8,730 bases of DNA from Candidatus Eiseniibacteriota bacterium (GTDB lineage: Bacteria; Joyebacterota; Joyebacteria; Joyebacterales; Joyebacteraceae), in assembly GCA_030610515.1 (NCBI GenBank), contig JAUWRQ010000019.1, positions 1 to 8,730 of the forward strand, written 5' to 3'. Position 1 is the first letter of the stretch; the number at the start of each line of letters is the position of its first letter. Shown here in pieces: positions 5,148-8,730 of the stretch. The notes beneath the pieces are model-generated. The model did no database searches and had not been told where the DNA came from. It saw only the letters and a list, made by a program, of their open reading frames with translations. A program made the position numbers and the translations under genes.

Positions 5148-5984
5148 TTGCGAATCTCCATTCTCGCGAGCGGGAGCTCGGGAAACGCCATTCTGGTCTC
5201 AGCCGGGGGCACGCATCTTCTCGTCGACGCCGGGATCTCCGCGCGCAGGGTGGCCGCGGGGATGCGCGACGTGGGGATCGACCCGGTCCTACTCGACGCC
5301 GTCGTCGTCACGCATGAGCACTCCGACCACGTGAACGGTCTGGGTCCCGTGGCCAGGCGCTTCGGCGTCCCCGTCTACGCCACCTCCGGGACCCACGCGG
5401 CGGTAGCGCGCCGCGCAGGGAGCATCCCGGAGACGATGTTCATCGAAGCCGGACGTGAGTTCCGCGTGGGGGAGTTCTCGGTTCATCCCTTCGCCACGAG
5501 CCACGACTGCGTCGAGCCGGTCGGATTCTCCATCTCTGACGGGGTCTCTCGCGTCGCCGTCGCGACCGACCTGGGCGTCGTAGGAAAGGCCGTGAGACGG
5601 CACATCTCCGAGGCCGACTGCGTTGTTCTCGAGTTCAACCACGACGAACGGATGCTGGCCGAGGGATCATACCCCTGGGCCTTGAAGAAGCGGATCATGA
5701 GCAACGTCGGACACCTGTCGAACGCTGCTGCCGCCGAGGAGATCGCGGGGCTTCGAGACGCTCCCATGTCGATCCTGGTGCTGGCGCATCTGTCTGACGA
5801 GAACAACGACCCGGAGCTGGCGCTCGCAGCCGCGCGCGAGGCGATCGCGCGCGCCGGCAGGAGGGACGTCACGGTCCACGTCTCCCCGCAACGCTCGCCG
5901 CTCGAGACCATTGACGTGCTCGCGTCGGCGCGCAGACAGAAAGAGACGATAGAGGAAGGGGTGGCGACCTCATGCACAGGATAG
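5148..5984 (+). CDS. Metallo-beta-lactamase-fold hydrolase, WalJ/YycJ-like
   Basis: I place the start at TTG 5148 (278 residues). From there the product begins with the family's N-terminal strand and SILASGSSGN (3-13), a GGGGG element lies about 9 bases upstream, and the promoter at 5039-5068 would start RNA after the longer TTG option at 5067. The metal-binding motif THEHSDH is at 55-61. Further ligand candidates are H119 in ATSHD, D141 in ATDLG, and H189 or H214 in NVGHLSN and LAHLSDENN. These match the YycJ/WalJ subgroup, about 260-270 residues, which bind two metals and are thought to act as cytoplasmic nucleases or phosphodiesterases. In Firmicutes the gene sits with the walRK cell-wall regulator; here no such genes are seen. 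The 3' end overlaps the ugd start by 13 bases, implying translational coupling. Fold is certain; substrate is not. Confidence 0.88.
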   Translation: MRISILASGSSGNAILVSAGGTHLLVDAGISARRVAAGMRDVGIDPVLLDAVVVTHEHSDHVNGLGPVARRFGVPVYATSGTHAAVARRAGSIPETMFIEAGREFRVGEFSVHPFATSHDCVEPVGFSISDGVSRVAVATDLGVVGKAVRRHISEADCVVLEFNHDERMLAEGSYPWALKKRIMSNVGHLSNAAAAEEIAGLRDAPMSILVLAHLSDENNDPELALAAAREAIARAGRRDVTVHVSPQRSPLETIDVLASARRQKETIEEGVATSCTG

Positions 5985-7291
5985 CGGTGGTAGGGACGGG
6001 CTACGTGGGCCTTGTGGGAGGAGCCGGGCTCGCGGATTTCGGGCACCGGGTCATCTGCGTCGATCGGATAGCCGAGAAGATAGAGAAGCTCTCGAGAGGT
6101 GAGATTCCGTTCTACGAGCCGGGGCTTTCGGAGGTCGTCGAGCGGAACGTGAGGGAGGGCAGGCTCTCGTTCACGACCGACATCGCCGCCGCGATCGGGG
6201 AGAGCGACGTTCTCTTCTGCGCGGTCGGGACTCCGGAGGGCGAGGGCGGAGCGGTCGATCTCTCTCAGGTCGACTCCGTCGCCGAGGACATCGGACGATA
6301 CATGACGGGCTATCGTCTGGTCGTGCAGAAGAGCACCGTACCGGTCGGGACCGCCCGGCGCATCTCGAAGATCATCCGCGACCATCAGAGCCAACCGCAC
6401 GGATTCGACGTCGTGTCCAATCCCGAGTTTCTGCGGGAAGGGTCCGCCGTCAGTGACTTCATGCGCCCGGATCGCGTCGTCGTGGGGGGGGACAACGAAC
6501 GGGCGATGGCGACCCTGCGGAGCATCTACAGACCCCTCTATCTCATCAGGACGCCGATCGTCGAAACAACGGCCGAGACGGCCGTGCTCATCAAGTACGC
6601 GTCGAACGCGTTTCTCGCCACGAAGATCTCGTTCATCAACGAAGTGGCGAACATCTGCGAGGAGATCGGCGCCGACGTCCAGGGCGTTGCGTACGCCATG
6701 GGCCTCGACAAGCGGATCGGGCCGAAGTTCCTCCACGCGGGCGCGGGGTACGGGGGCTCCTGTTTCCCGAAGGACACGAAGGCGCTGGCCCGGATCGCGG
6801 AAGCCGCGGGCACTGAAGCCAGGATCGTCACGGCCGCCGTCGAGGTGAACAGGCTTCAGAAGGAGCGAATGGTGAAGAAGGTCGTGGACGCGGCGGGCGG
6901 GGACGTTGCCGGGAAGACGATCGGCCTTCTGGGACTTGCGTTCAAACCGAACACGGACGACATGCGCTACGCGGCCTCCATCGTTCTCGCCGAAGGCCTA
7001 CTGAAGCTTGGCGCGAAAGTGCGCGCCTTCGATCCGGTGGCCATGGAGAACGCCCGGACCATCATGCCCGACATCGAGTACGTCGACGACGCGTACGAGG
7101 CCGCGTCGGGCGCCCACGTTCTCGTCATCATGACAGAGTGGAACGAGTTCCGGCGGCTGGACCTCGATCGGCTGAAGGAAGTTATGGCGGAGCACTCGGT
7201 CGTCGACTGCCGGAACGTCTACGACGCGGACGACTTCGAGCCCCTGGGCTTCCGCTTCGAAGGGATAGGACGAGGAAGACGCGGCGAGTGA
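5972..7291 (+). CDS. ugd: UDP-glucose 6-dehydrogenase
   Basis: This 439-residue protein has the full length of the family. It oxidises UDP-glucose to UDP-glucuronate with two NAD+, in the cytoplasm, feeding capsule, exopolysaccharide or lipid A modification pathways. The NAD-binding Rossmann motif GTGYVG is at 8-13 with Asp31 ending the second strand. K120 begins the KSTVPVGT motif (120-127), NPEFLREG is at 150-157, K208 and N212 lie in IKYASNAF, and the catalytic Cys264 is in GYGGSCFPKD (259-268). The C-terminal UDP-binding domain with GLAFKPNTDDMR follows. All catalytic residues I can check are present. The start ATG 5972 lies inside the end of the hydrolase gene, behind a GGAAGGGG purine run. 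A G8 tract at 6484-6491 occurs within codons 171-174. The next genes (epimerase, export protein) support an extracellular polysaccharide role. GDP-mannose and UDP-N-acetylmannosamine dehydrogenases are related alternatives, but the motifs favour Ugd. Confidence 0.95.
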   Translation: MHRIAVVGTGYVGLVGGAGLADFGHRVICVDRIAEKIEKLSRGEIPFYEPGLSEVVERNVREGRLSFTTDIAAAIGESDVLFCAVGTPEGEGGAVDLSQVDSVAEDIGRYMTGYRLVVQKSTVPVGTARRISKIIRDHQSQPHGFDVVSNPEFLREGSAVSDFMRPDRVVVGGDNERAMATLRSIYRPLYLIRTPIVETTAETAVLIKYASNAFLATKISFINEVANICEEIGADVQGVAYAMGLDKRIGPKFLHAGAGYGGSCFPKDTKALARIAEAAGTEARIVTAAVEVNRLQKERMVKKVVDAAGGDVAGKTIGLLGLAFKPNTDDMRYAASIVLAEGLLKLGAKVRAFDPVAMENARTIMPDIEYVDDAYEAASGAHVLVIMTEWNEFRRLDLDRLKEVMAEHSVVDCRNVYDADDFEPLGFRFEGIGRGRRGE

Positions 7292-7344
7292 GGAACCGCG
7301 GCGGCCGGCCGAACTCTCGACGCCCGCGAGCCGGCACCGATCAC

Positions 7345-7350
7345 AGGAGG
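7345..7350 (+). promoter_or_regulatory. Ribosome binding site for the epimerase gene
   Basis: A full AGGAGG lies 5 bases before the ATG at 7356 and fixes that start. Confidence 0.8.
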
Positions 7351-7355
7351 GACCG

Positions 7356-7862
7356 ATGGCAGCCCAAGGGACCGGCGGTCTTCCGAGGGGAGTGAAGGCC
7401 GGGAAGCTCATAGACGGTGTGTCGACCAAGGAGCTCAGGCTCATTCCTGACGAGCGCGGCTACCTCATGGAGATGCTGCGTGCCGACGACGGCATCTTCC
7501 AGAAGTTCGGTCAGGTCTACTTGTCCGTGGCGTACCCCGGCGTTGTGAAGGGCTGGCACTACCACAAGGTGCAGACCGACTACTTCACCATCGTCAAGGG
7601 CATGATGAAGGTCGTCCTGTACGACGGCAGGCCGGACTCGCCCACGCACGGAGAGGTGAACGAGTTCTTCGTAGGGGAACTGAATCCTCTTCTTGTCGTC
7701 ATACCACCGGGCGTTCTTCACGGCATGAAGGCGATTGGCGGAGCACCCGGCTATCTCGTCAACTGCCCCACGGAGCCCTACAACTACGACAAACCGGACG
7801 AGTATCGGGTCGATCCGCACGAGACCGACATCCCCTACGACTGGTCACTGGACGAGGGGTAG
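7356..7862 (+). CDS. Cupin-fold dTDP-4-dehydrorhamnose 3,5-epimerase-like protein
   Basis: This 168-residue protein is slightly shorter than typical RmlC/RfbC (about 180). The RmlC-like pattern is visible in order: DERGYLMEM (32-40), GVVKGWHYHKVQTDYF (62-77) at the position of the family's LRGLHYQ with H68 as the likely catalytic His, GMMKVVLYDGR (82-92), SPTHGE (95-100), IPPGVLHGMKAI (116-127), and a C-terminal stretch with DPHETDIPYDW (153-163). In RmlC these surround a cupin pocket that epimerises C3 and C5 of a dTDP-4-keto-6-deoxy sugar. The WHYHK variant and divergent C-terminus suggest a subfamily member, perhaps a different keto-sugar or a single-position epimerase. It lies 64 bases after ugd with no promoter seen between, so it is probably in the same operon. 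Fold assignment is strong, exact substrate unknown. Confidence 0.82.
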   Translation: MAAQGTGGLPRGVKAGKLIDGVSTKELRLIPDERGYLMEMLRADDGIFQKFGQVYLSVAYPGVVKGWHYHKVQTDYFTIVKGMMKVVLYDGRPDSPTHGEVNEFFVGELNPLLVVIPPGVLHGMKAIGGAPGYLVNCPTEPYNYDKPDEYRVDPHETDIPYDWSLDEG

Positions 7863-7866
7863 GAAT

Positions 7867-7916
7867 CGCGCGCCGGCTTGAGCGCTGCGTGCCGATGTTT
7901 GCGCCGGCGACGCGCG
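7867..7916 (+). terminator. GC-rich bulged hairpin after the epimerase gene
   Basis: CGCGCGCCGGC at 7867-7877 pairs with GCCGGC (7903-7908) and GCGCG (7912-7916) with a 3-base bulge, enclosing a 25-base loop. It starts four bases after the stop codon and ends just before the next promoter. A terminator separating the two transcription units is plausible, but only a TCTT follows, not a long T-run. Confidence 0.35.
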
Positions 7917-7918
7917 TC

Positions 7919-7947
7919 TTGACCGACTCACCCTGACGCCGGATAAT
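7919..7947 (+). promoter_or_regulatory. Candidate sigma70 promoter for the polysaccharide export gene
   Basis: TTGACC at 7919-7924 and GATAAT at 7942-7947 are exactly 17 bases apart, each matching five of six consensus bases. The predicted transcription start near 7954 coincides with an in-frame ATG, so that ATG would be leaderless. The GTG at 7981 then has a leader of about 27 bases carrying GGAGG. Confidence 0.65.
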
Positions 7948-7968
7948 GAGAAGATGTGCGACAACAAC

Positions 7969-7973
7969 GGAGG
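7969..7973 (+). promoter_or_regulatory. Ribosome binding site deciding the GTG 7981 start
   Basis: GGAGG lies 7 bases upstream of GTG 7981 and 19 bases upstream of the in-frame ATG 7993. The spacing favours the GTG. Confidence 0.65.
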
Positions 7974-7980
7974 CTTGTCG

Positions 7981-8730
7981 GTGCGCCCATCGATGAAAAA
8001 CGTCGCTCGGGCAGCTCTCTTGTGCCTCGTCACGTCGCTCGTGACCCTCGGTGCGCCGGCGGCGGCGCAGCGCGCCGGTGACGAGCCTGAGCCCGCCGAG
8101 CGGGAAGCGCATGTCGCGGGCATGGTCGCGCTCAGTGGCCCCGTAGACGAGCACGTCTACATCGTGGGACCGGGCGATCGCCTGACCGTTACGGTGTGGG
8201 GCACCGCGGTCCGGACCTTCACAGCCGCCGTCTCCCCGGAGGGCAGGTTGCTTGTGGCCGGGATGCCGGGCGTGGACGTTGCGGGTCTCACGCTCGCCGA
8301 GGCGAAGGAGCTTGTTCGAGACCGCTTGCGGGACGTCTACCACGACGTCGAGTTCTCGATAACCCTCGCTGGTCTCAGGCGAGTCCAGGTGAACGTGCTC
8401 GGCGGCGTCAGGGCGCCCGGGGTCTACGAGGCCACGGTCCTGACGCCCGCGAGCGAGCTCATCGACCAGGCGGGAGGTCTCGCCGGAGGAGCCAGCCGCA
8501 GAAACATCGTGGTCACGCGCCGTGACGGCGCGACGAGCCGCGTCGACCTCGACAGATACGAGTACGCGGGAGACGTCGAGGCCAATCCGCCGATCCTCGA
8601 CGGCGACGTCGTTTTCGTGCCGGCGGAGGCCGCCTTCGTCGTCGCGCAGGGCGCGGTGGCACGTCCCGGCGAATACGAATTCGTGGAGGGCGAAAACGTG
8701 GGTTCGCTGATCGATGTTGCGGGCGGGTTC
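7981..8730 (+). CDS. Polysaccharide biosynthesis/export protein with SLBB domains, Wza-like (3' end outside window)
   Basis: The frame runs from GTG 7981 to the right edge without a stop, giving 250 residues of an incomplete protein. A signal peptide covers residues 1-30: basic MRPSMKNVAR, a hydrophobic core at 11-23, and a likely signal peptidase I site after APAAA. No lipobox is present, unlike Escherichia coli Wza. The Poly_export domain begins at YIVGPGDRLTVTVWG (60-74) and runs to about 130, including PEGRLLVAGMPGVDVAGLT. An SLBB domain follows at about 134-213 (VQVNVLGGVRAPGVY, then ELIDQAGGLAGGA), and a second begins at 219 (FVVAQGAVARPGEYEF). Such proteins form the periplasm-spanning outer-membrane exit channel for capsule or exopolysaccharide. 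Its own promoter and the preceding ugd and epimerase genes suggest it opens the export part of a polysaccharide locus continuing to the right. Alternative starts are ATG 7954 and ATG 7993. Confidence 0.92.
   Translation, partial: MRPSMKNVARAALLCLVTSLVTLGAPAAAQRAGDEPEPAEREAHVAGMVALSGPVDEHVYIVGPGDRLTVTVWGTAVRTFTAAVSPEGRLLVAGMPGVDVAGLTLAEAKELVRDRLRDVYHDVEFSITLAGLRRVQVNVLGGVRAPGVYEATVLTPASELIDQAGGLAGGASRRNIVVTRRDGATSRVDLDRYEYAGDVEANPPILDGDVVFVPAEAAFVVAQGAVARPGEYEFVEGENVGSLIDVAGGF

Noticed and set aside
5483..6736. A 417-codon open frame on the minus strand opposite the hydrolase and ugd genes
   Set aside because: It lies wholly opposite two clear enzyme genes, has a composition rich in Arg, Asp and His with no recognisable domain, and is the expected by-product of GC-rich codon use.
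7303..7316. Palindromic GGCCGGCC-type stretch between ugd and the epimerase
   Set aside because: Short self-complementary GC runs are frequent in GC-rich DNA and no operator or terminator pattern accompanies it.
7954..7980. ATG 7954 as the start of the export protein
   Set aside because: It coincides with the predicted transcription start and would be leaderless, whereas GTG 7981 has GGAGG at 7 bases and gives a normal signal peptide.

Overview
The window is GC-rich bacterial DNA with densely packed genes. GTG and TTG starts sit behind GGAGG-type ribosome binding sites, and there are four plausible sigma70-type promoters with TTGACC or TTGACA -35 boxes. I see no rRNA, tRNA, CRISPR array, insertion sequence or phage gene. 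The content (SLC13 permease plus Usp, large membrane-TPR protein, WalJ-like hydrolase, envelope polysaccharide genes) fits a free-living, Gram-negative-type bacterium, because the last gene is an outer-membrane polysaccharide export protein. I cannot name the phylum from this sequence alone.

Layout. Positions 1-1610 (+) hold the C-terminal part of an SLC13/DASS-type permease followed 14 bases later by a universal-stress-protein (Usp) domain protein, probably one transcript. Convergent to them, 4349 down to 1646 (-) holds a probable two-gene operon: a 60-residue two-helix membrane protein and a large polytopic protein ending in seven back-to-back TPR units. The middle of the large protein aligns by eye with the UbiA prenyltransferase fold but has lost most of both Asp-rich catalytic motifs. 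A divergent promoter region (4350-4530) separates this operon from a + strand 93-residue helical protein. Then come a strong hairpin and a 51-residue single-helix membrane microprotein (4887-5042) whose translation start lies in a tandem 8-bp repeat.

From 5039 onward the + strand carries a promoter, a WalJ/YycJ-like metallo-beta-lactamase-fold hydrolase, UDP-glucose 6-dehydrogenase (overlapping the hydrolase by 13 bases), a cupin-type sugar-nucleotide epimerase, a hairpin and a fresh promoter, and a Wza-like SLBB polysaccharide export protein that runs off the right edge. The last three genes look like the beginning of a capsule/exopolysaccharide locus: Ugd would supply UDP-glucuronate, the epimerase would tailor a keto-deoxysugar, and the export protein would form the outer-membrane exit channel.

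The strongest candidate for something undescribed is the UbiA-like/TPR protein with its small membrane partner: an apparent pseudoenzyme fold joined, across a lipoprotein-signal-like segment, to a TPR scaffold.
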